A stretch of DNA of 23,828 bases from Chitinophagaceae bacterium. Its GTDB lineage: Bacteria > Bacteroidota > Bacteroidia > Chitinophagales > Chitinophagaceae. The stretch lies in contig CANFLJ010000002.1 in NCBI GenBank assembly GCA_947447815.1, positions 1-23,828 on the forward strand, given 5' to 3'. The notes below the pieces were generated by a model that had not been told where the DNA came from, did no database searches, and saw only the letters and a list, made by a program, of their open reading frames with translations. Made by a program: the position numbers and the translations under genes. Positions 1 through 8,213 of this stretch are shown piece after piece (the stretch's first letter is position 1; each line of letters opens with the position of its first letter).

Positions 1-2
1 AA

Positions 3-3000
3 ATTAAACGACTGCTACTTGCGTTCATGATGCTGCCAATGATGTTGTATTCAATATCAGTATTGGCACAAGACAAAGTGGTTACCGGTAAGGTAACAGA
101 TTCTAAAGATGGTTCGGCTCTTCAGGGAGTAAGCATCACAGTTAAGGGAACGAAACTGGGTGTACAAACCGGTTCTGAGGGTAACTTTAAAATTAAGGTT
201 CCTTCTACTGCTACTGCTTTGGTAGTTTCTTCTGTTGGTTATGCTAGTCAGGAAGTTGCTGTTGGTGACGAAATGATTAGTATTAAACTTGTTCAAACTA
301 AATCTGATATGAACGATTTAGTAGTAGTTGCGTATGGTACTCGTAAAAAAAGTGATCTTACCAGTTCGGTTACAGCAGTAACTGCTAAAGATTTTCAGAA
401 AGGAGCCATTGCTTCTTCCGAGCAATTACTACAAGGTAAAGTTGCAGGTTTGCAAGTTACTACTGGTGGCGGTAGCGCTGGTGGTGGTAGCACAATCCGT
501 ATTCGTGGAGGTTCTTCATTGAATTCCAGTAACGATCCATTGATTGTAATTGATAACGTTCCAATTGATAACAATAGTGCTGCAGGATCTGCAAACTTGT
601 TAAACACAATCAATCCTAACGATATAGAGTCTATCTCAATCTTAAAGGATGCTTCTGCTACTGCTTTATACGGTTCAAGAGCCTCTAACGGGGTGATTAT
701 TGTTACCACTAAAAAAGGAACTAAAGGAAGAATTAAATATTCGTATAATACACAGTTCTCTGTTGGGACTGTTGCAAATAAAGTAGATGTATTAAATCCA
801 GAACAAATCAGAAATATAATCAATGCTGATGCTGTTGCAACTGGTAGCAATACGTACAAAAATTTATTAGGTACACCAGGGTTTAACAGCGACTGGAAGA
901 ATTCAGGTACAGACTGGCAAGATCAAATTTTTCAAAAAGCAATAGGTTTTGATAATAATATTAGTGCAAGTGGTGCCATAAAAAATATACCTTTCCGTTT
1001 GTCACTAGGTTATTTAAATCAGGATGGAGTATTAAAAACTGATCATTTTGACAGAATTACAACTGCTTTAAACTTATCACCAAAATTCTTTGATGATAAT
1101 TTATCAATTAATCTGAATGTAAAATATACTAATACATCTAACAGATTTGCCGATGGAGGAGCAGTAGGTGCAGCTGCCTCTTTCGATCCAACTCAGAATG
1201 TAAAAGATGATACCCATGGTGGAAGATGGGGAGGCTATTACGAGTGGTTACAACCAGGGAACACAAATCCAATGGATCTTGCTACCAGAAACCCTTTAGG
1301 GTTATTGATGTTGAGAAAAAATACTTCTTCTGTAGACCGTATAATTGGAAATATTCAATTGGACTATAAATTAAAATTCTTCCCTGATTTACATATCCAA
1401 GCAAACATTGGATTGGATAATATAAATGGTAGTGGCAATGATAATAGAGATTCAATTTATGCTCCTACATATAAAACACTTGGTCAATATTCCTATTACA
1501 AACAAGCAAAAAGCAATACACTTTATGAGTTTTCTTTGTTTTATAGTAAAGAGCTCAAAAGTATAAAGAGCAAAGTAGATGCATTGTTCTTACATGGCTA
1601 TCAGGATTTCCTAACTAATGATTATGGTATTCCTAGTTATGGTCAAGATGGCACTGTTATTTTGCCTTTACCATTGAATGCTACTGATAATCCTGAATAC
1701 AGAATGGAATCATACCTTGGTAGAGTAAACTATTCTTACGATAATAAATATTTCTTAACAGCATCATTACGTAGTGATGCTAGTTCTAAATTCTCTCCAT
1801 CAACAAGAGTTGGTTATTTCCCTACCGTTTCTGCTGCCTGGAAATTGAAAGAAGACTTCTTTAAGAAAGTAAGTGCTATCACAGAATTGAAACTTAGGGG
1901 TAGCTGGGGCGTAACCGGACAACAAGCAATTGATGGTACTGGAGGTAGTTATAATCCTCTTTACCCTTACCTTCCTGTTTATTCTGCCTCTAATAGTTCT
2001 GCTCAATACCAATTTGGAAATAATTTTTATAGTTATTTACGTCCAGGTGCGTATGATCCAAACATTAAATGGGAAACCACAACAACTACTAACGTAGGGT
2101 TAGATTTCGGAATTCTAAATAACAGAATCTCTGGATCGTTTGATTATTATACCAGACAAACTAAGGATTTAATAGGTATAGTACCACAAGCACCAGGAAA
2201 CAATTTTGATATTGTAATTAATACTAATATCGGAAAAATCGAAAGTAGTGGATATGAGTTTGTTTTAAACACGGTACCTGTAAAAACTAAAAACTTAACT
2301 TGGGATTTAGGATTTAACGTTGCATATAATACAGTGAAAATTACAGATTTAGGCCCAACTTACAGTACAATATCTGTAGGAAATATTTCTGGAGGAACAG
2401 GGAACCAGATTGCAGTAAATGCAGTAGGTTCAGCACCTGGGGCATACGCTGTTTATCAACAGATCTATAGTAAATCAACAAACAAACCTATTGAAGGATT
2501 ATATGAAGACAGAAATAGAGATGGTTCTATTAATGATAAAGATTTACAATACTATAAAAAACCAGCACCTGATTATTTGTTAGGAATAAATACTCAGCTT
2601 GCATACAAAAAATGGTCTTTAGGAATAGCTGCACATGGTTCTTTCGGAAATTACTTGTATAACAACTTTGCATCAAACAATGGTGTATTACGAACCATCA
2701 AAAATCCTGTTAACTTTATTAGCAATGCTAGTACTAGTTATTTAAATACCGGTTTTGTAAACAATCAATACCTATCAAGTTATTATATTGAGAACGCTTC
2801 TTTTGTAAGAATTGACAATATTAATTTTGGATATACTGCAGGAAAAGTATTTAATAATAAAGCGTCTTTACGTCTTAATCTAAGTATTCAAAATGTAGGC
2901 GTTATCACAAAATATAGTGGATTAGATCCTGAGAATTCTGATGTTAATGGTAGAGATAATAATATCTATCCTCGTCCACGTATTGTTTCATTAGGTGCTA

Positions 3001-3014
3001 ATCTTGATTTCTAA
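3..3014 (+). CDS. SusC-type TonB-dependent outer-membrane transporter, 5'-partial
   Basis: This is the outer-membrane barrel of a SusCD glycan-import complex, which takes up oligosaccharides with TonB energy. The frame is open to the window edge. The residues before the first ATG (27) read IKRLLLAF, which is the positively charged start of the signal peptide, so the true start lies upstream and ATG27 is internal. Numbering from ATG27, the signal peptide ends near LAQ (16), a carboxypeptidase-regulatory-like domain spans about 19-88, and the plug about 95-230 carries the family hallmarks VVVAYGTRKKSDLT, LLQGKVAGLQV, IRIRGGSS and ILKDASATALYGSRASNGVI. A 22-strand-type barrel fills the rest, ending in the aromatic LGANLDF. 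Total length is near 1000 residues, usual for SusC proteins. The SusD gene follows after 18 bp. The family is certain; the substrate is not known. Confidence 0.97.
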   Translation: MKRLLLAFMMLPMMLYSISVLAQDKVVTGKVTDSKDGSALQGVSITVKGTKLGVQTGSEGNFKIKVPSTATALVVSSVGYASQEVAVGDEMISIKLVQTKSDMNDLVVVAYGTRKKSDLTSSVTAVTAKDFQKGAIASSEQLLQGKVAGLQVTTGGGSAGGGSTIRIRGGSSLNSSNDPLIVIDNVPIDNNSAAGSANLLNTINPNDIESISILKDASATALYGSRASNGVIIVTTKKGTKGRIKYSYNTQFSVGTVANKVDVLNPEQIRNIINADAVATGSNTYKNLLGTPGFNSDWKNSGTDWQDQIFQKAIGFDNNISASGAIKNIPFRLSLGYLNQDGVLKTDHFDRITTALNLSPKFFDDNLSINLNVKYTNTSNRFADGGAVGAAASFDPTQNVKDDTHGGRWGGYYEWLQPGNTNPMDLATRNPLGLLMLRKNTSSVDRIIGNIQLDYKLKFFPDLHIQANIGLDNINGSGNDNRDSIYAPTYKTLGQYSYYKQAKSNTLYEFSLFYSKELKSIKSKVDALFLHGYQDFLTNDYGIPSYGQDGTVILPLPLNATDNPEYRMESYLGRVNYSYDNKYFLTASLRSDASSKFSPSTRVGYFPTVSAAWKLKEDFFKKVSAITELKLRGSWGVTGQQAIDGTGGSYNPLYPYLPVYSASNSSAQYQFGNNFYSYLRPGAYDPNIKWETTTTTNVGLDFGILNNRISGSFDYYTRQTKDLIGIVPQAPGNNFDIVINTNIGKIESSGYEFVLNTVPVKTKNLTWDLGFNVAYNTVKITDLGPTYSTISVGNISGGTGNQIAVNAVGSAPGAYAVYQQIYSKSTNKPIEGLYEDRNRDGSINDKDLQYYKKPAPDYLLGINTQLAYKKWSLGIAAHGSFGNYLYNNFASNNGVLRTIKNPVNFISNASTSYLNTGFVNNQYLSSYYIENASFVRIDNINFGYTAGKVFNNKASLRLNLSIQNVGVITKYSGLDPENSDVNGRDNNIYPRPRIVSLGANLDF

Positions 3015-3032
3015 TTCGATAAAATATTTTTT

Positions 3033-4637
3033 ATGATAAGTAATATAGTTAAAAAAATAACCTTTGCCATGGTTGCAGCAGTTACTGTAACTTCTTGTGC
3101 AAAAAACTTGGATTTGTTTCCAACGAACGATTATACGCCAGACAAAGTATATTCTACACCATCTGGTTATGTAGGGGTTTTGGCAAAAATTTATGGAGGA
3201 TTGGCTTCTGGTGGTAATCAAGGTCCAGCAGGAAAACCAGATATTAGTGGAGGATTAGATGAGGGTTCTCAAATTGCCTTCATTCGTCCTTTCTTTAATT
3301 GTGAAGAATTACCAACCGATGAAGCGGTAGTTGCCTGGAATGACCAAACTATCCACGACTATCACAATCTTCAGGTAACTAGTGGAGATCCTTTCTTAAA
3401 GGGGATGTATGCCAGACCAATGTGGAACATCACCTTGGCAAATGAATATTTGAGATATTCTACTGATGCAACAATTGCTTCAAAAGGGTTTTCTGCAGAC
3501 ACTGTGGCTTTTATTAAAAGTTCAAGAGCGGAAGTTAGATTTCTAAGAGCATTCAATTACTGGTTAATGATGGATTTGTTTGGAAAATCTACTTTTATAA
3601 CAGAAGCGGATGCTGTTGGTGGTAGTTTTCCTAAAGAAATCTCCCGTGCTAATTTATTCAACTACGTTGTGGGCGAATTAAAAGCAATAGACGGTGATTT
3701 GAAAACCGTAAAATCTATTGAATACGGTAGAGTAGATCAAGGTGCTGCTTGGGCACTGTTGGCTCGTGTATACCTCAATGCAGGTGTTTATACAGGTACT
3801 ACCCATTACGATAGCGCTATCTACTATGCTAATAAAGTAATTGGTGGTGGTTATAAACTACAAACTAATTATGCTAAATTGTTCATGGCCGATAACAACA
3901 TTGGTGGTAAAGACGAATTTATATTCTCAGTTCCTATCGATGGTTTACATACTACTGGTTATGGTAATACTACCTTTTTTGCACACGCTGCTTCAGGAGA
4001 TGATGCAACATCGGAATATGGTGTAACTGGTGGTGGCTGGTATGGATATAGAGCAACTTCTGCTTTAGGCACTTTGTTCTCTGATCCTGCTGATGGAAGA
4101 GCTTTGCTTAAAACACCTACTTATCCTTCTTCTACACCAATTAATGATATCAGCGATTTCTCTAATGGTCTTCACGTAAGAAAATATATTAACAAAAGAG
4201 CTGATGGCGGAAAAGTATCTGATCCTACCGGCTACTTTGCAGACGTTGATTTCCCTGTTTTCCGTTTAGCTGAAATGTATCTTATTTATGCTGAAGCTAC
4301 TTTAAGAGGTGGTGCTGGAGGTAATACAACAACTGCTTTATCTTACTTAAATAAATTAAGAGAAAGAGCTTACGGTACAACTACTGTTGGACAAATACAG
4401 TCTATCGACTTAACTACAGATTTAGTATTAGATGAAAGAGCAAGAGAATTGTACTGGGAAGGACACAGAAGAACGGATTTGGTTAGATATAACAGACTAA
4501 CTACGGCTACTTATTTGTGGCCTTGGAAAGGTGGTGTAGCTTCTGGTACTGCAGTTGATTCTAAATACAACTTGTTCCCGATTCCTGCTTCTGTGATAGC
4601 ATCTAATCCTAACTTAACTCAAAATACAGGATATTAG
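3033..4637 (+). CDS. SusD/RagB-type glycan-binding lipoprotein
   Basis: This is the surface lipoprotein that caps the SusC barrel and delivers glycan to it. The N-terminus has a lysine-containing signal followed by VTSC, a lipobox, with the lipidated Cys at about residue 22. Family motifs are present: EVRFLRAFNYWLMMDLFG in the TPR-like core, DFPVFRLAEMYLIYAEA, LNKLRERAYG, and near the end LDERARELYWEGHRRTDLVRYNR followed by the typical FPIPASVIASNPNLTQNTGY. At 534 residues it has the usual SusD size. It starts 18 bp after the SusC stop, so the two are co-transcribed. The short A/T-rich gap has no strong Shine-Dalgarno sequence, which is normal for Bacteroidota. Substrate cannot be read from the sequence. 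Confidence 0.97.
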   Translation: MISNIVKKITFAMVAAVTVTSCAKNLDLFPTNDYTPDKVYSTPSGYVGVLAKIYGGLASGGNQGPAGKPDISGGLDEGSQIAFIRPFFNCEELPTDEAVVAWNDQTIHDYHNLQVTSGDPFLKGMYARPMWNITLANEYLRYSTDATIASKGFSADTVAFIKSSRAEVRFLRAFNYWLMMDLFGKSTFITEADAVGGSFPKEISRANLFNYVVGELKAIDGDLKTVKSIEYGRVDQGAAWALLARVYLNAGVYTGTTHYDSAIYYANKVIGGGYKLQTNYAKLFMADNNIGGKDEFIFSVPIDGLHTTGYGNTTFFAHAASGDDATSEYGVTGGGWYGYRATSALGTLFSDPADGRALLKTPTYPSSTPINDISDFSNGLHVRKYINKRADGGKVSDPTGYFADVDFPVFRLAEMYLIYAEATLRGGAGGNTTTALSYLNKLRERAYGTTTVGQIQSIDLTTDLVLDERARELYWEGHRRTDLVRYNRLTTATYLWPWKGGVASGTAVDSKYNLFPIPASVIASNPNLTQNTGY

Positions 4638-4666
4638 TATTCGATTACCAAATAAAATAATTTAAA

Positions 4667-5500
4667 ATGAAAAATATTTCAAAACTCATTTTCTTTTCTT
4701 TAATGCTGGCTGTCACTATGTGGTCATGCACAAAGGAAGAAACTATGGATTACTATGATGGCGGTACCGCACCTGTTTTATCAAGTACTTCACCAAAAGA
4801 CATTCCAATGTCTTATGCTACTGCTTCTTTAGATGCAATAACATTCAATTGGACAAATCCAAACTATAAATTTACAACAGGGGTTAGTTCTCAAAATGTA
4901 AATTACGTGTTGGAAATTGATACAGTTGGCGCTAATTTCACCAATCCAAATAAGAAAAGCATTGGTATTACTTCCGACGTAAGTCTTACAATTATTCAAT
5001 CTGTATTGAACGATTATTTACTGAATCAACTTCAGTTGACAGCTTCACATTCTCACAAAATTCAAATGAGAGTTAAGTCAACTTTAGGCAATGGTTCTGT
5101 TGCTTTAATCTCTAATGTATTAGACTTTACAGTAACGCCTTATGCTATTCCTCCTAAAGTAAATCCACCAACATCTGGTCAACTGTTTTTAGTAGGAGAT
5201 GCTACTGCTGGTGGCTGGACTAATCCGGTTCCTGTTCCCGCACAAGAGTTTACTCAGGTTTCTGCTACATTATACGAAATTATCGTTCCTCTTGTAGGGG
5301 GAAAAGAATATTTATTCTTACCTAAAAACGGTGATTGGAGTCACAAGTTTGCTTGTAAAGACAAAACTCTTGCAGGTTTAAATGGTGGTGGTGATTTTGG
5401 TTACGACTTTAACGACAACTTCCCTGGTCCATCTGCATCTGGCAACTATAAAATTCAAGTAGATTTCCAAAGAGGTAAATTTGTAGTTACTGCACAGTAA
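4667..5500 (+). CDS. SusE-like glycan-binding lipoprotein, one C-terminal binding module
   Basis: This is a surface lipoprotein of the SusE/SusF class. The signal ends in MWSC (Cys about residue 21), giving a lipobox. Residues about 35-160 form an Ig-like domain resembling the SusE N-terminal domain (motifs SLDAITFNWTNPNY and VNYVLEIDT), and residues about 168-277 a beta-sandwich with LFLVGDATAGGWTNPVPVP and LFLPKNGDWSHKFA, like the starch-binding modules of SusE/SusF. Trp residues in GGW and GDW could stack on sugar rings; this is inference. It lies 29 bp after the SusD gene and is clearly paralogous to the next gene over its whole length. The domain likeness points toward alpha-glucan, but no hydrolase is present to confirm it. 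Confidence 0.88.
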   Translation: MKNISKLIFFSLMLAVTMWSCTKEETMDYYDGGTAPVLSSTSPKDIPMSYATASLDAITFNWTNPNYKFTTGVSSQNVNYVLEIDTVGANFTNPNKKSIGITSDVSLTIIQSVLNDYLLNQLQLTASHSHKIQMRVKSTLGNGSVALISNVLDFTVTPYAIPPKVNPPTSGQLFLVGDATAGGWTNPVPVPAQEFTQVSATLYEIIVPLVGGKEYLFLPKNGDWSHKFACKDKTLAGLNGGGDFGYDFNDNFPGPSASGNYKIQVDFQRGKFVVTAQ

Positions 5501-5538
5501 TAACCGTTTTTATAAAACAATAATTTAAATATTTTAAT

Positions 5539-6696
5539 ATGAAACATATCATTAAATACTTAGCATTTTCGGTTGTATTGGTTATGCTGTTCAATGCGTG
5601 TACAAAAACAGATAGCTTACCTTATTATGCTAGTGGTACAGCTACTACGTTAACTAGCTCAACCAGTAAAATTGCTGCAGTAGCAAAAGATTCTTTAAAA
5701 CCTGCATTAGTTTTAAACTGGTCAGATCCTGCTTATGCTACCGATGCAAAAACAGTTAAATTCATAGTTGAATTTGATTCTGCAGGTAGAAATTTTGCTA
5801 AATCAACTAAATTTACAGTTACAGGTGCATTAACAGATACATTTACTGCAAGAGATATTAATAATATCTTATTAGGAATGGGATTTGATTTCAATGTGGC
5901 GTATAATGTAGACGTAAGAGTTAAATCTTCTTATGCAAATAATAATGAAGGTTATTATTCCAATAAGCTTACTATCAACATGACTCCTTATGTTACACCT
6001 CCGGTAGTAACACCTCCTGCTTCAGGTACCTTGTTTATTGTTGGTGCCGCTACACAAGGTGGCTGGAACAATCCAGTACCTACTCCATCTCAACAATTCT
6101 ATAAAAAGGATGCAAATACATACGAAGGGGTATTTAATCTGATTGGAGGAAATCAATATTTATTATTACCTGTAAATGGTGATTGGAGTCAAAAATTTGC
6201 GGTAAATGATAATACTGTTGCAGGTATTGCAAGTGGTGCTGGTGGTAGTTTTCAGTTTTATACAAGTGGAGGATCTAATATTCCTGCTCCTGCAACTTCT
6301 GGTTGGTATAAAATTCTGGTTGATTTCCAACATGGTATTTACAAAGTAACGCCATACACCAGTGTATTCCCTGCAAATTTGTTTATTGTTGGAGATGCTA
6401 CTCCAGGTGGCTGGAATAATCCAGTGCCTACTCCTTCTCAACAATTTACACAGCAAGATGCAAGTATTTTTACTTTGTCTTTAGCATTAACTGGCGGTAA
6501 TTCTTATTTGTTATTACCTGTTAATGGTGACTGGAGTCAAAAATATGCTATAGCTGATGGTACATTGCCTGGTGTGACAACTGCAGGTAGTTTTGGATAC
6601 TACAATAGCGGAGGATCAAACTTCCCAGCTCCTGCTACTAGCGCAACCTATACAATTACAGTTAATTTCTTTGATAATACATATACCGTTAAATAG
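5539..6696 (+). CDS. SusF-like glycan-binding lipoprotein, two tandem binding modules
   Basis: This is a paralogue of the preceding gene. It has a lipoprotein signal with FNAC (Cys about residue 21), followed by the same YYASGTA spacer and an Ig-like domain (about 35-160). The binding module is duplicated: LFIVGAATQGGWNNPVPTP ... LLLPVNGDWSQKFA at about 170-275 and LFIVGDATPGGWNNPVPTP ... LLLPVNGDWSQKYA at about 283-385. The two modules are much more alike to each other than to the module of the upstream protein, so the duplication occurred after the two genes separated. The gene starts 38 bp after the upstream stop and is the last of the operon, being followed by a terminator. Its likely job is to hold polysaccharide at the cell surface for the SusCD importer. 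Confidence 0.88.
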   Translation: MKHIIKYLAFSVVLVMLFNACTKTDSLPYYASGTATTLTSSTSKIAAVAKDSLKPALVLNWSDPAYATDAKTVKFIVEFDSAGRNFAKSTKFTVTGALTDTFTARDINNILLGMGFDFNVAYNVDVRVKSSYANNNEGYYSNKLTINMTPYVTPPVVTPPASGTLFIVGAATQGGWNNPVPTPSQQFYKKDANTYEGVFNLIGGNQYLLLPVNGDWSQKFAVNDNTVAGIASGAGGSFQFYTSGGSNIPAPATSGWYKILVDFQHGIYKVTPYTSVFPANLFIVGDATPGGWNNPVPTPSQQFTQQDASIFTLSLALTGGNSYLLLPVNGDWSQKYAIADGTLPGVTTAGSFGYYNSGGSNFPAPATSATYTITVNFFDNTYTVK

Positions 6697-6709
6697 TATA
6701 TAAACGATT

Positions 6710-6764
6710 TTGTTTTTTTCTGGTTTAGGGTTATAATGAAAGAGGGGGCTATTCTTAGCTCCCT
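6710..6764. repeat. 55-bp direct repeat, copy 1 (contains terminator)
   Basis: This segment is identical over 55 bp to 6928-6982, offset by 218 bp. It comprises a T7 run, the string GGTTTAGGGTTATAATGAAA and a hairpin. The identity stops exactly at the end of the hairpin. Confidence 0.95.
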
Positions 6765-6775
6765 TTTCTATTTTT
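6743..6775 (+). terminator. Intrinsic terminator of the Sus operon
   Basis: AGGGGGCTA (6743-6751) pairs with TAGCTCCCT (6756-6764), a 9-bp stem with one G-U pair and a TTCT loop, followed by a T-rich tract. It lies 46 bp after the stop of the last Sus gene. Confidence 0.85.
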
Positions 6776-6927
6776 AAAATTAGGAAATTCGTTTATTTGC
6801 CTTTTAATTAAACATTGTTATGTGTAATAAACACACATTAACTAATTGATAAGAAAAATAGCGATTGAAAACATTATTTTTGTTCTCTTACTTTGGGTAT
6901 TCTTAATTTAAAATATAGAATAGAAAA

Positions 6928-6982
6928 TTGTTTTTTTCTGGTTTAGGGTTATAATGAAAGAGGGGGCTATTCTTAGCTCCCT
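6928..6982. repeat. 55-bp direct repeat, copy 2 (contains terminator)
   Basis: Perfect copy of 6710-6764. The 163 bp between the two copies is AT-rich, holds no convincing gene, and shows only a weak inverted repeat around 6818-6842. Confidence 0.95.
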
Positions 6983-6990
6983 ATTTTTTT
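6961..6990 (+). terminator. Second, duplicated intrinsic terminator
   Basis: Same 9-bp stem (6961-6969 with 6974-6982) and TTCT loop as the first copy, followed by a run of eight T. With no gene between the copies it serves as a back-up terminator ahead of the ribosomal operon. Confidence 0.8.
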
Positions 6991-7143
6991 GTCCGTTTTC
7001 AATATAAAAGAGAGTGGTATAATGTAGAAATTTACGAATTGTTCAACTCAGAGTAAGGATACATAGGAGACCCAATTGCAATACATTCTTTTAAAAAAGC
7101 AATAGAATACTGCAAACAATTTGCTAAAATGGTCAAAATATTT

Positions 7144-7197
7144 ATTGATTATCAATAGGTTATAACTGTACTATTAAAATAATATGCATAAAGTTTG
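7144..7197 (+). promoter_or_regulatory. Candidate promoter of the rplM operon (palindrome plus TAnnnTTTG)
   Basis: A perfect palindrome ATTGAT-T-ATCAAT (7144-7156) is followed by AGGTTA and, 39 bp after the palindrome centre, by TAAAGTTTG (7189-7197). The same arrangement occurs at 13575-13627 and 17680-17733. TAnnnTTTG resembles the Bacteroidota -7 box TAnnTTTG with one extra base; no clear -33 TTG is seen. A start shortly after 7197 would begin the transcript just before the structured leader. This is inference from shared sequence only. Confidence 0.5.
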
Positions 7198-7204
7198 GTA
7201 GAAT

Positions 7205-7262
7205 GACTGTAGGCCTGCACCTTCGCATCCCGAAAATTTCGGAAAGGTGGGATAGCACCGAA
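7205..7262 (+). promoter_or_regulatory. Structured 5' leader of rplM, candidate autogenous control site
   Basis: This is a G/C-rich island in an AT-rich leader directly before rplM. CACCTT (7218-7223) pairs with AAGGTG (7244-7249), enclosing a second hairpin CCGAA-AAT-TTCGG (7230-7242). A second CACC (7256-7259) can instead pair with the same GGTG (7246-7249), and ATCC (7227-7230) can pair with GGAT (7249-7252) across the first stem. These alternatives exclude one another, as expected of a regulatory leader. L13 operons are autogenously controlled in other bacteria; whether this exact fold is a known class I cannot tell. Confidence 0.5.
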
Positions 7263-7284
7263 ATCTATTAAATATTATAAAAGT

Positions 7285-7728
7285 ATGAGTAAATTACATT
7301 TTACAACAAAACATGCAAATGCGGCTACCGTAAAGCACAATTGGCATATTGTGGATGGTACTAATCAAACCGTAGGTCGTATGTCTGCAAGAATTGCCGC
7401 TATTTTACGTGGCAAAAACAAAGCCTATTACACTCCTCACGTTGATTGTGGAGATTACGTAATCATCATTAATTGTGATAAGGTTACTTTCTCTGGAAAC
7501 AAAATGGATGAGAAAGTTTATCAAAACTTTTCTGGTTATCCAGGTGGTTTGAAAGAAGAAGTTGCTAAAGATCTTTTGAGAAGAAGACCTGAGGTTATCT
7601 TAGAAAGAGCTATAAAAGGGATGCTTCCTAAGAACAGACTTGGTAGACAACTAGTGAAAAAACTATTTGTGTATGCAGGTGCTGAACATCCACACAGTGC
7701 ACAACAACCAAAAGAACTTAAGTTCTAA
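7285..7728 (+). CDS. rplM: Ribosomal protein L13 (uL13)
   Basis: L13 is a primary binder of 23S rRNA in the large ribosomal subunit. The 147-residue length fits the family (about 142 in E. coli). Conserved blocks are present: WHIVDGTNQTVGRMSARIA near the N-terminus, LRGKNKAYYTPHVDCGDYVI, the NFSGYPGGLKEE segment, RRPEVILERAIKGMLPKNRLGR and the final YAGAEHPHSAQQP. It is the first gene of an rplM-rpsI-rpsB-tsf operon and rpsI follows after 50 bp, the usual L13-S9 pairing. The ATG at 7285 lies about 20 bp after the structured leader, which probably controls it. No anomalies. Confidence 0.99.
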   Translation: MSKLHFTTKHANAATVKHNWHIVDGTNQTVGRMSARIAAILRGKNKAYYTPHVDCGDYVIIINCDKVTFSGNKMDEKVYQNFSGYPGGLKEEVAKDLLRRRPEVILERAIKGMLPKNRLGRQLVKKLFVYAGAEHPHSAQQPKELKF

Positions 7729-7778
7729 TATTTCAATTTAAAAATAACATCCTCAATAAAGGATAAAAAAGATAATAA

Positions 7779-8168
7779 ATGGAAAAGCAAAAAAATGCTG
7801 TTGGCCGTAGAAAAGAAGCTGTAACCCGCGTATTTATCAGCAAGGGTGAAGGTAAGATTACGGTAAACGATAAAGATTACAAACAATATTTTTCTCTAGT
7901 TTACTTACAAAATCAAGTAGAAGCACCTTTAAAGGTTGCTGACGTGGTGGGTAAATTTGATATCGTTGTAAATGCACAAGGCGGTGGTCTGAAAGGACAA
8001 GCTGAAGCTATTAAATTAGGTATTGCACGTGTATTATTAGAAGTAAACCCTGAATTCCGTCCTGCATTGAAAGCTGCTGGTCACTTAACAAGAGACCCAC
8101 GTGGTGTAGAACGTAAGAAATTTGGTCATAAGAAAGCACGTCGTTCTTATCAGTTCAGCAAACGTTAA
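7779..8168 (+). CDS. rpsI: Ribosomal protein S9 (uS9)
   Basis: This is a small-subunit protein of the 30S head whose C-terminal tail reaches the P-site tRNA. It is 129 residues, normal for the family. The N-terminal GRRKEAVTRVFI, the central GGGLKGQAEAIKLGIARVLL and the tail DPRGVERKKFGHKKARRSYQFSKR with its terminal KR are all canonical. It lies 50 bp after rplM in the same transcript and 45 bp before rpsB. The upstream gap contains only a weak ATCCT/AGGAT hairpin. Confidence 0.99.
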   Translation: MEKQKNAVGRRKEAVTRVFISKGEGKITVNDKDYKQYFSLVYLQNQVEAPLKVADVVGKFDIVVNAQGGGLKGQAEAIKLGIARVLLEVNPEFRPALKAAGHLTRDPRGVERKKFGHKKARRSYQFSKR

Positions 8169-8213
8169 TCGTTTTATTTACATTATTCAAATAACAATTT
8201 TCAAATTATACAA

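Noticed and set aside
395..859. Minus-strand open frame within the SusC-type gene
   Set aside because: Shadow of the real transporter frame. It has no family motifs, and the plus-strand gene carries clear conserved domains throughout.
6736..6777. Tiny frame MKEGAILSSLFYF in the duplicated terminator, with a similar one in the second copy (from 6954)
   Set aside because: Its codons coincide with the hairpin sequence and the endings differ between copies. The terminator explains the conservation better than a peptide.
6839..6852. Minus-strand TTATCAATTAGTTA resembling the shared palindrome module
   Set aside because: The palindrome is broken and no TAnnnTTTG box follows at the expected distance. 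No minus-strand gene lies downstream.
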